A DNA stretch of 6,987 bases from JAHJQQ01 sp032907525 (GCA_032907525.1 JAJJPM010000010.1:1-6987), one strand, 5' to 3'; positions 1-6,164 are shown, counted from the first letter of the stretch. A program made the numbers and translations. The notes: generated from the letters alone by a model not told the origin.

Positions 1-60
1 TGCCGCATCTGGTGGGCCGGCGGCGTACGCGAAGCGGAGGCGGTGGGGAGTGAGGGGTGA
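1..60 (+). CDS. Possible C-terminal end of a plus-strand gene entering from the left edge
   Basis: Frame 1 is open from the window edge to a TGA at 58-60 and reads CRIWWAGGVREAEAVGSEG. Of the three plus frames it has the most coding-like composition, because nearly all its third codon positions are G or C. Frame 3 also closes nearby, at 51-53. The stop falls inside the GAGTGAG/GGGTGAG repeat that starts the adjacent inverted-repeat element. This mirrors the other side, where the protease gene stop at 266-268 falls in the opposite arm. If real, this gene converges on the protease gene. Nineteen residues are too few to name a product. Confidence 0.3.
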   Translation, partial: CRIWWAGGVREAEAVGSEG

Positions 61-271
61 GAAGAAAGATCTTGGCCACGGAATCCACGGAACAACACGG
101 AAAAAATTCTTGGGGTAAAACCCCGGGACTATCACGCTGGACGACCCTATTGCAGCGGCTGCATCGCCTGAATGCCTTTTAGCACAAGCATTTTTCCGTG
201 TTGTTCCGTGGATTCCGTGGCCAAAGATTTTCACTCCTCACTCCTCACTCCTCACTCCTCACTCCTCACCC
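46..271. repeat. Composite intergenic inverted-repeat element 1 (CACGGAA type)
   Basis: Positions 74-105 and 191-222 are perfect reverse complements over 32 bp. Similarity continues outward with small gaps: the left arm reads GGGGAGTGAGGGGTGAGAAG then AAAGATCTT, and the right arm read on the minus strand has GAGGAGTGAGGAGTGA then AAATCTTT. Each inner arm is a run of three 9-10-bp units: CCACGGAAT (76-84), CCACGGAACA (85-94) and ACACGGAAAA (95-104). The 85-bp centre (106-190) codes for nothing recognisable. It contains the hairpin GGGGT-AAA-ACCCC (112-124) and the perfect palindrome TGCAGC-G-GCTGCA (151-163). The whole unit could fold into a very long stem and may act as a terminator or mRNA 3'-end structure for the protease gene. 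It is not a recognisable insertion sequence: there is no transposase and no clear target duplication. Confidence 0.85.
231..271. repeat. Tandem heptamer TCACTCC (GAGTGAG on the minus strand), five copies plus a partial
   Basis: Five exact TCACTCC copies occupy 231-265 and are followed by the partial TCACCC. Read on the minus strand, each copy carries a TGA. Because 7 is not a multiple of 3, successive copies place TGA in all three minus frames within 21 bp. The last, diverged copy supplies the stop codon (266-268) of the upstream intramembrane protease gene. The array forms the outer edge of inverted-repeat element 1. Copy number at such short arrays usually varies between strains through slippage; that is general knowledge and is not shown here. 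Confidence 0.9.
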
Positions 272-712
272 GAACACCCAGAAATACCCCAGGTTGTAGA
301 ACATATGCAGCACGATGGACGCTTCCAGGCGTCCGTAGCGGTCGCGGAAGTAGCCGAAGATCAGGGATGGCGCCAGCACTGCGGCGGCCGCGAGCGGCGG
401 GTGCATGAGAAAATGCAGCCCGGTGAAGACCGCGCTGGTGAGGAGATTGGCCCCGGTCAGGCCATGCCAGTGCCGCCGCAGCGGCGCGGATCGCAGCAGC
501 CGCCCCTGCAGCAGTCCGCGGAACAACAGTTCCTCGATGAGCGGATAGAGCAGCGCGAAATACAGCAGCTCGCGCGGGTGACGGAGCGGCCAGCCCCAGT
601 CGGTGGGCGGCGACAGCCAGACATAACCCGCGGCCCACAGCGGCAGCGCAGCCAGCAGCGCCGCCCAGAAGCGGGCATCCCTGAGGAACGCCCCCGGCGC
701 CACCGCCCGCAC
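266..712 (-). CDS. CPBP-family (CAAX/Abi) glutamic-type intramembrane protease, short MrtJ-like form
   Basis: This 148-residue multi-pass membrane protein has all three hallmarks of the CPBP (Rce1/Abi) family. They are EELLFR with E60, E61 and R65, FTGLH with F96 and H100, and HMFYN with H136 and N140. Hydrophobic segments lie at about 15-33, 49-60, 88-103, 107-121 and 130-147, so most of the protein is the catalytic core. Family members cleave membrane-embedded substrates, using the Glu pair and His residues to activate water. The short length and the run from TGANLLTS through HFLMHPPL to FGYFRDRYG resemble the MrtJ-type proteases assigned to JDVT-CTERM sorting. That subfamily call is from memory and needs an HMM search. 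The start is a GTG 4 nt after the TGA of the upstream secreted-protein gene, with a GGAG 10 nt ahead of it, so translational coupling is likely. The stop lies in a tandem heptamer array. No candidate C-terminal sorting-tag substrate is visible in the window. Confidence 0.85.
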   Translation of the reverse strand: MRAVAPGAFLRDARFWAALLAALPLWAAGYVWLSPPTDWGWPLRHPRELLYFALLYPLIEELLFRGLLQGRLLRSAPLRRHWHGLTGANLLTSAVFTGLHFLMHPPLAAAAVLAPSLIFGYFRDRYGRLEASIVLHMFYNLGYFWVFG

Positions 713-716
713 GGGC

Positions 717-1484
717 TCACGGCTCCAGCGTCACGAGGCGCTCGCCGCTGACGCGGTTGACGATCTCCACGCGCTGCGCCTCGAAGCTCTGCTCGGGAAC
801 CGTGAGCACCCCTTCGATGCGGTAGACGAGATCCTTTTCCATGTCCTTGATACGGCGCGCCGCCTGCACGTTCGCGTAAGCATAGAACGTGACGTCGCCG
901 ATGAAGAACGCGCCCTCCTCGCGGCGCCAGCCCACGTCGAGGTCGCGCTGGTAATAGGTCATGCAGCCCCGCCACGAATCGGTACGGCAGGGCTCGACCC
1001 GCTCGATCAATCCGCCCTGGGCCTGCGCGCTGCGCAGCGTGCATTCCTTGTAGGCGCTGGCCTTGGGCGTGGGATCGTCGACGTGCCAGCGGTCGCGCGG
1101 CAGCTTCGCCAGCACGGGCGGGAAATCGTCCCGGATCAGCGCCGCATACTGCAGGCGCAGCCCCTTGGTGACCGGCAGCTCGAAGAGGAAGCGGCGCGCG
1201 TCGACGTCGTAGCTCAGCTCCACCGGTACATCGATGCGCGCGGACTCGACACGCCGGTAGGTGTCGCAGCCGATCCGCAGGGCCTCGACGCGCCGGCGGT
1301 AATCCTCCTGGGTCTCGTATTCGCCGCGCACCGGCGTGAACTCCTCACGCGCCTTGCAGCGCTCGTAATCCTCCCAGAAGCGCTCGAAGGTCTGGATCTT
1401 GTCGCCGGCCGCGATGACCAGTTCGCCGGCCTGGACGAACACAGGCACGCACAGCATCAGACCGAGCAGGTGGGTGAAACGCAT
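717..1484 (-). CDS. Secreted protein of unknown function
   Basis: I do not recognise this 255-residue protein. It begins with a classical Sec signal peptide: MRFTH, a hydrophobic core LLGLMLCVPVF, and a probable cleavage after VQA at residue 19. The mature part would therefore be periplasmic or extracellular. There is no lipobox, because C12 lies inside the hydrophobic core and not at a cleavage site. The mature chain has five cysteines (43, 73, 148, 166, 174), so disulfides are possible with one left over. An early segment, GEYETQEDYRRRVEAL (54-69), resembles the 'ETxEDYxxR' stretches in several uncharacterised secreted proteins, and the rest looks soluble and charged. GAGGAA at 1491-1496 lies 6 nt before the ATG, which supports this start. 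The gene is first in a two-gene operon with the intramembrane protease, 4 nt apart. The protein could be a partner or substrate of that protease, but it lacks any C-terminal membrane anchor or sorting tag. Confidence 0.75.
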   Translation of the reverse strand: MRFTHLLGLMLCVPVFVQAGELVIAAGDKIQTFERFWEDYERCKAREEFTPVRGEYETQEDYRRRVEALRIGCDTYRRVESARIDVPVELSYDVDARRFLFELPVTKGLRLQYAALIRDDFPPVLAKLPRDRWHVDDPTPKASAYKECTLRSAQAQGGLIERVEPCRTDSWRGCMTYYQRDLDVGWRREEGAFFIGDVTFYAYANVQAARRIKDMEKDLVYRIEGVLTVPEQSFEAQRVEIVNRVSGERLVTLEP

Positions 1485-1571
1485 GGGTTGTTCCTCGATG
1501 CCGCCGCGGGAGTGCCCGGAGGCCTGTACCGGGCGGGCCGTCGCAGCCGCCCCTGTTGTTGGTTTCGGCCC

Positions 1572-1606
1572 ATTCTAGCCTCGATCGAGGACCGGCATCC
1601 AGACAC
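1572..1606 (-). promoter_or_regulatory. Candidate promoter for the secreted-protein/protease operon
   Basis: Read on the minus strand, positions 1577-1572 give TAGAAT, a 5/6 match to the sigma-70 -10 box. It lies about 90 nt upstream of the ATG at 1484. No good -35 box sits 16-18 bp upstream; the segment there reads GGATGC. Activity would therefore depend on an activator or on a different sigma factor. A perfect 12-bp palindrome (1579-1590) occupies the spacer. Confidence 0.4.
1579..1590. promoter_or_regulatory. Perfect 12-bp palindrome CCTCGATCGAGG, operator-like
   Basis: The 12-bp sequence is fully self-complementary and sits between the divergent secreted-protein operon and galE. It lies immediately upstream of the minus-strand TAGAAT -10 candidate, where a bound dimer would block RNA polymerase. 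It is about 38 bp upstream of the galE -10 candidate. In GC-rich DNA a 12-bp palindrome can occur by chance, so the position is the stronger argument. Confidence 0.4.
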
Positions 1607-1624
1607 GGAAGCCGCCGGCGATTC

Positions 1625-1633
1625 TGTTATCAT
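1625..1633 (+). promoter_or_regulatory. galE: Extended -10 promoter candidate for galE
   Basis: TGTTATCAT contains TATCAT (1628-1633), a 5/6 match to TATAAT, preceded by the TGn extension (1625-1627). An extended -10 can compensate for a poor -35, and no TTGACA-like box is found 17 bp upstream (ACGGAA). The predicted start near 1640 would give a leader of about 65 nt before the galE ATG. Confidence 0.5.
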
Positions 1634-1644
1634 CCCCGCTCGGC

Positions 1645-1657
1645 AACCGCGCCGGTT
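1645..1657. promoter_or_regulatory. Short inverted repeat AACCG-CGC-CGGTT near the predicted galE transcription start
   Basis: Five-base perfect arms (1645-1649 and 1653-1657) flank a 3-nt centre about 12 bp downstream of the galE -10 candidate. It could be an operator at about +5 to +18, or a small 5' hairpin in the leader. It is short enough to be chance. Confidence 0.25.
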
Positions 1658-1705
1658 CCGGCCCGTGCGGACGCCGTTCCATAAGAAGAGAGAACGGAGA
1701 CGACG

Positions 1706-2707
1706 ATGACGACGAGGGGAACGCTGGTGACGGGCGGTGCCGGCTATATCGGCAGCCACGTGGTGCGGCAGCTGGTGGAGGCCGGCGAAAAGGTCGTGGT
1801 CCTGGACAATCTGTCCACCGGCTTCCGCGAGGCGGTGGTGCCCGGCGCCGAACTGGTGGTCGGCGACACCGGCGATCAGGCCCTGGTTTCCGATCTGCTG
1901 AACCGGCACGGCATCGACTCCGTGCTGCATTTCGCCGCCCACACCATCGTGCCGGAATCCGTCGCCGATCCGCTCAAGTACTACGGCAACAACACCTGCT
2001 GCACGCGCAATCTGCTGGCCTGCTGCCAGGCCGCGGGCGTGAAGCATTTCATCTTCTCCTCCACCGCGGCGGTCTACGGCATTCCGGAGGGCCCGCTCGC
2101 GACCGAGGATACGCCGAACGCACCGATCAATCCCTACGGCACCTCCAAGCTGATGACCGAGTGGATGCTGCGCGACCTGTCCCTGGCCTCGGATCTGCGC
2201 CATGTGGCGCTGCGCTACTTCAACGTCGCCGGCTGCAGTCCGGACGGCAGGATCGGCCAGTCCACCCGCAAGGCCACGCTGCTCATCAAGGTCGCCTGCG
2301 AGGTCGCCGTGGGCCGGCGCGAGAAGCTGCTGGTGTTCGGCACCGACTACCCGACGCCCGACGGCACCGGTGTGCGCGACTACATCCATGTCGAAGACCT
2401 CGCCGATGCGCATCTGAAGGCACTGGATTACCTGCGCAAGGGCGGCGCCTCGATCACGCTCAACTGCGGCTACGGCCACGGTTACAGCGTCAAGGAAGTC
2501 ATCGATGCCGTCGAACGCGTCGCCGGCCACAGAATCAATGTCGAGGAGGTCGCGCGCCGCGCCGGCGACCCGCCCTCGCTGGTCGCCAGGTCCGACAAGG
2601 CCCGCAGCGTACTCGGCTGGACGCCGCGCTTCGACGACCTGGATCTGATCGTGAAGACGTCGCTGGAGTGGGAAAAGAAACTCGCCCGGGGCGAAGTCTA
2701 CGGCTGA
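1706..2707 (+). CDS. galE: UDP-glucose 4-epimerase
   Basis: This is a cytoplasmic extended short-chain dehydrogenase that interconverts UDP-glucose and UDP-galactose through a bound-NAD 4-keto intermediate. At 333 residues it is close to E. coli GalE (338). The NAD-binding motif is TGGAGYIGS (9-17) with G10, G13 and G16, and D34-N35 ends the second strand for adenosine-ribose binding. The active-site triad is SST (118-120) with Y144xxxK148. The substrate region includes YFNVAG (171-176) and the C-terminal RAGDPPSLVA segment typical of GalE. GGAG at 1696-1699, 6 nt before the ATG, supports the start. An oddity is two cysteine pairs, C98-C99 and C106-C107, in the NNT...NLL helix, where other GalE proteins mostly have small aliphatic residues. 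It stands alone on the plus strand and converges on the minus-strand nucleotide-sugar operon, from which it is separated by inverted-repeat element 2. Activity on UDP-GlcNAc/GalNAc cannot be excluded by eye. Confidence 0.95.
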   Translation: MTTRGTLVTGGAGYIGSHVVRQLVEAGEKVVVLDNLSTGFREAVVPGAELVVGDTGDQALVSDLLNRHGIDSVLHFAAHTIVPESVADPLKYYGNNTCCTRNLLACCQAAGVKHFIFSSTAAVYGIPEGPLATEDTPNAPINPYGTSKLMTEWMLRDLSLASDLRHVALRYFNVAGCSPDGRIGQSTRKATLLIKVACEVAVGRREKLLVFGTDYPTPDGTGVRDYIHVEDLADAHLKALDYLRKGGASITLNCGYGHGYSVKEVIDAVERVAGHRINVEEVARRAGDPPSLVARSDKARSVLGWTPRFDDLDLIVKTSLEWEKKLARGEVYG

Positions 2708-2727
2708 CAGGACCGGAACAGCCTCCG

Positions 2728-2882
2728 ACACGAAGACGCGCGAAGGGAAACCAAAACCCTGTTGGCCACGAAATCCACGGAACCCACGAACGGGAAAGAA
2801 TGCGGGGTTCCGCATAATTCATTTTTCGTGGATTTCGTGGGTTTCGTGGCCATCGAAGATATTCCTTCGCGCGCCTTCGTGT
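2728..2882. repeat. Nested intergenic inverted-repeat element 2 (CACGAA/CACGGAA type)
   Basis: There are two nested arm pairs. The outer arms, 2729-2746 (CACGAAGACGCGCGAAGG) and 2864-2881, match as reverse complements at 17 of 18 positions. The inner arms, 2764-2790 and 2825-2851, match at 24 of 27. The inner left arm is a run of 9-bp units: CCACGAAAT (2766-2774), CCACGGAAC (2775-2783) and CCACGAAC (2784-2791). The outer arm repeats CGAAG at a 10-bp spacing (2731 and 2741). The inner loop is short (about 34 nt), so a cruciform or long RNA hairpin is plausible. It fills the gap between the convergent galE and epimerase genes and would serve both as a bidirectional terminator, although neither side has a clean U tract. 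The inner arms share the GGCCACGRAATCCACGGAAC start with element 1, so they belong to one family. Confidence 0.85.
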
Positions 2883-2894
2883 TGAACCAAGTTG

Positions 2895-3902
2895 TCAGAC
2901 CTTGAAGTACTCCCGGTACCAGGCCACGAAACGGGCGATGCCGTCCTCGACGGAGGTGGCCGGCTTATAGCCTACGTCCTTCACCAGATCCTCGACATCC
3001 GCATAGGTGTCGGGCACATCACCGGGCTGCAGCGGCAGCAGGTTCATTTCGGCCTTCCTGCCCAGGCAGTCCTCCAGCACCTTGATGTAGTGCATCAGTT
3101 CCACCGGCTGGTTGTTGCCGATGTTGTAGAGCCTGTAGGGCGCGTTGCTGGTCGCGGAATCCGGCGCATCGCTGCTCCAATTCGGATTTGGCTCGGGGAT
3201 GCGGTCGAGCGTTCGGATCACACCTTCGACGATGTCGTCGATGTAGGTGAAGTCGCGACGGTGCCTGCCGTAGTTGAAGACGTCGATCGGCTTGCCGGCG
3301 AGGATGTTGCGCGTGAACATGAACAGCGCCATGTCGGGACGGCCCCAGGGACCGTACACAGTGAAGAAGCGCAGGCCGGTGGTCGGCAGGCGGAACAGAT
3401 GACTGTAGGTGTGTGCCATCAGCTCGTTGGCCTTCTTGCTGGCCGCATACAGACTGACCGGATGGTCGACATTGTGATGCACCGAGAACGGCATCTTCGT
3501 GTTGGCACCGTAGACCGAGCTGCTGGAGGCGTACACCAGATGTTCGACACCGTTGTGGCGGCAGCCTTCGAGGACATTCACGAAGCCGACCAGATTCGTG
3601 TCCACGTAGGAATGCGGATTCTCCAGCGAATAGCGCACACCAGCCTGGGCAGCCAGATTCACCACGCGATTCGGCCTGTGTCTGGCGAATGCTTCGGCGA
3701 CGGCGGCGCGGTCCTCGAGGTTCACGCGCAGGTCGGTGAACCCCGGAAACTTCGCCACCCGGGCCAGGCGCGCCTTCTTCAGCTCGACATCGTAATAGTC
3801 GTTGAGATTGTCGATGCCGACGACCTCGTCGCCGCGTTCCAGCAGACGCATGGCCAGATTCGAGCCGATGAATCCGGCCGCGCCGGTGATCAGTACCTTC
3901 AT
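2895..3902 (-). CDS. lspL: UDP-glucuronate 4-epimerase-type NAD-dependent epimerase
   Basis: This 335-residue extended SDR most resembles the bacterial UDP-GlcA 4-epimerases (LspL/Cap1J/GlaKP group), which convert UDP-glucuronate to UDP-galacturonate for capsule, LPS or exopolysaccharide. The evidence is GAAGFIG (7-13, NAD binding), IDNLNDYYDVELKKARL (30-46), QAGVRYSLENPHSYVDTN (86-103), ASSSSVYG (125-132), the catalytic Y152-A-A-S-K156, and LRFFTVYGPWGRPDMA after it. The segment around NLNDYYD is characteristic of this subgroup and not of GalE or WbpP. The ATG at 3900-3902 has AGGA about 6 nt upstream. It lies 31 nt downstream of the TviB-type dehydrogenase gene and is almost certainly co-transcribed with it. 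The dehydrogenase should act on UDP-HexNAc, so the true substrate here could be an N-acetylated uronic acid. Subfamily confidence is high; the substrate is inferred. Confidence 0.9.
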   Translation of the reverse strand: MKVLITGAAGFIGSNLAMRLLERGDEVVGIDNLNDYYDVELKKARLARVAKFPGFTDLRVNLEDRAAVAEAFARHRPNRVVNLAAQAGVRYSLENPHSYVDTNLVGFVNVLEGCRHNGVEHLVYASSSSVYGANTKMPFSVHHNVDHPVSLYAASKKANELMAHTYSHLFRLPTTGLRFFTVYGPWGRPDMALFMFTRNILAGKPIDVFNYGRHRRDFTYIDDIVEGVIRTLDRIPEPNPNWSSDAPDSATSNAPYRLYNIGNNQPVELMHYIKVLEDCLGRKAEMNLLPLQPGDVPDTYADVEDLVKDVGYKPATSVEDGIARFVAWYREYFKV

Positions 3903-3933
3903 GGGAATCCTCGCGATGTGCGGTCGATGGCGG

Positions 3934-5211
<1,278 letters not shown>

Positions 5212-5252
5212 GTCTGGATCCTTATCGCGACGCCTTTGTTGTATGCAGGCCG

Positions 5253-5267
5253 CGGGCCCCCGGCCCG
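5253..5267 (-). promoter_or_regulatory. GC-rich hairpin in the dehydrogenase operon leader
   Basis: CGGGCC (5253-5258) and GGCCCG (5262-5267) are perfect 6-bp arms around a 3-nt loop, about 42 nt upstream of the dehydrogenase ATG. There is no U tract after it on the minus strand, so it is not a standard terminator. If transcribed, it would form a stable 5'-leader stem. Confidence 0.3.
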
Positions 5268-5314
5268 ACCGGCCCACCCTGCCCCTGCAGAGTCTTGAAC
5301 GGCCGCAAATGGCG

Positions 5315-5331
5315 CGTAGTCTACCGTAGTC
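5315..5331. promoter_or_regulatory. 10-bp-phased direct repeat CGTAGTC-TAC-CGTAGTC
   Basis: Two exact CGTAGTC heptamers start at 5315 and 5325, one helical turn apart. The first overlaps the small palindrome GTAG-T-CTAC (5316-5324). The site is about 105 bp upstream of the dehydrogenase ATG and overlaps a weak minus-strand -10 candidate (TAGACT). Direct repeats on one helical face suit head-to-tail binding, as described for BldC-type HTH proteins. The adjacent regulator has such a domain. The link is inference. Confidence 0.3.
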
Positions 5332-5476
5332 CCCCCTCCGCCGGCGACTGCGGGCCGGCCATTTCGGCGCCTTGCGGTGTCAGGCTTTTCCGCACCGCGT
5401 CATGGGCTTATGCCCACACGCCGGAAGCGGCTCCCGCGCGGGCGTCATCCGCCGGCCCACCTATCGAATTAACCGA

Positions 5477-5505
5477 TTGGACGGACGGGAATTTTGCAGT
5501 AGGAT
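5477..5505 (+). promoter_or_regulatory. Sigma-70-like promoter candidate for the HTH-receiver regulator
   Basis: TTGGAC (5477-5482), a 17-bp spacer and TAGGAT (5500-5505) form a weak but correctly spaced promoter. It matches 3/6 and 4/6 of consensus and keeps the key TTG and TA...T bases. An AT-rich patch (GAATTAA) lies just upstream in the UP-element position. Transcription would begin near 5512, leaving a leader of about 55 nt. Confidence 0.4.
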
Positions 5506-5511
5506 CGGGGA

Positions 5512-5531
5512 CGCTGTCGGCAACGGCAGTG
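5512..5531 (+). promoter_or_regulatory. GCAA-tetraloop hairpin in the predicted 5' leader of the regulator
   Basis: Positions 5512-5519 pair with 5524-5531 (eight pairs, two of them G-U) around the loop GCAA (5520-5523), which is a stable GNRA tetraloop. It falls at the predicted transcript 5' end, about 35 nt before the ATG. It may stabilise the transcript or be chance in GC-rich DNA. Confidence 0.3.
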
Positions 5532-5566
5532 CAGGCTTTCATCGAGCTTCTAGGGATGGCATCACG

Positions 5567-6148
5567 ATGGATTCCAAAAACTATTACACCCCGAATGAAG
5601 TGGCCCAGCTGTTCATGGTGTCACCCGTCACCGTCCGGCAGTGGGCGCAGAAGGGGTTGCTGCACGCGGCGCTGACCGCGGGTGGCCACCGCCGGTTTCT
5701 GCGTCAGGAACTGATCCGCTTCGCCGAGGAGCGGGGGCTGACGCCGAATTGGCCGGGGGATGGCGGCAAGCATGTCCTGATCGTCGAGGACGATATCCAC
5801 TTCGGCGAATTCCTCCAGGCGTTTCTCAGCGGGCGCCCCGGCGTCGACGGCGTCGAGATCGCGACGAACGGCTTCGAGGCCGGGCGCCAGGTCGAGACCC
5901 TGCACCCGGACATCGTCCTGCTCGACCTGGGGATGCCCGGGGTGGACGGCTTCACGGTCTGCCATTTGCTCAAGGGCGACCGCACCACCCGCGACATCCG
6001 GGTGATCGCCATGACGGGCGCCCCGACGACGGAGAATGTCCAGCGCATCCTGGCGGCCGGTGCGGAAGCGTGCCTGCCAAAGCCGATCGATACCTATCGG
6101 CTGCTGGAGCTGCTGCACCTCGACGAGCCGGGCGTCGCCGCGCACTGA
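5567..6148 (+). CDS. Response regulator with N-terminal MerR/BldC-like HTH and C-terminal receiver domain
   Basis: This is a 193-residue cytoplasmic regulator. Residues 5-55 form an excisionase/MerR-type helix-turn-helix: YYTPNEVAQLFMVSPVTVRQW, then KGLLHAALTAGGHRRF as the wing and R46-R56 as the last helix. A short linker (57-67) leads to a complete receiver domain (69-186). The receiver has the acidic pair D75/D76 after HVLIVE, the phosphoacceptor D120 in IVLLDLGMPGVDG, switch residue T150 in AMTGAP, and K172 in CLPKPID. All key residues are present, so phosphorylation is expected. The domain order is reversed relative to OmpR/NarL regulators. No histidine kinase is nearby, so it is an orphan here. 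The ATG was chosen because the family-like sequence starts there; AGGGA lies 10 nt upstream, and residues encoded further upstream look non-coding. It is divergent from the dehydrogenase operon and converges on dnaQ, with 67 bp between their stop codons. Its target genes are unknown. Confidence 0.88.
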   Translation: MDSKNYYTPNEVAQLFMVSPVTVRQWAQKGLLHAALTAGGHRRFLRQELIRFAEERGLTPNWPGDGGKHVLIVEDDIHFGEFLQAFLSGRPGVDGVEIATNGFEAGRQVETLHPDIVLLDLGMPGVDGFTVCHLLKGDRTTRDIRVIAMTGAPTTENVQRILAAGAEACLPKPIDTYRLLELLHLDEPGVAAH

Positions 6149-6164
6149 GCCAGACGGGGGACAT

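Larger units (their letters stand above)
5212..5566. other. 355-bp divergent intergenic region between the dehydrogenase operon and the regulator
   Basis: I see no gene here. An open stretch upstream of the regulator in its own frame (from 5372) has unconvincing residues and is probably untranslated. The region holds, in order: a GC hairpin (5253-5267), a 10-bp-phased direct repeat (5315-5331), a small hairpin TGGGC-TTAT-GCCCA (5403-5416), ATCG-N7-CGAT (5463-5477) around an AT-rich patch, a sigma-70-like promoter for the regulator (5477-5505), and a GCAA-loop hairpin (5512-5531). I could not find a convincing -10/-35 pair for the minus-strand dehydrogenase operon. TAGACT at 5324-5319 (minus) is a weak -10 candidate that overlaps the direct repeat. 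Confidence 0.6.

Noticed and set aside
46..271. CRISPR-like array or insertion sequence
   Set aside because: The repeats are inverted arms and 7-bp or 9-10-bp tandem units without spacers. No transposase, cas gene or clear target-site duplication is present.
1457..2815. Minus-strand open frame of 452 codons opposite galE
   Set aside because: It lies antisense to a clear GalE and also runs into the secreted-protein start. Its composition is typical of the opposite strand of GC-rich coding DNA, and it has no recognisable motifs.
5212..5277. N-terminal extension of the dehydrogenase (22 extra residues)
   Set aside because: The extra residues are Arg/Gly/Gln-rich and not family-like, and they span the GC hairpin at 5253-5267. 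The ATG at 5211 has a good AAGGA and starts the Rossmann fold at the expected distance.
5372..5566. 65-codon upstream extension of the HTH-receiver regulator
   Set aside because: The residues are not conserved-looking, the stretch contains the best promoter candidate (5477-5505), and the HTH begins right after the ATG at 5567.
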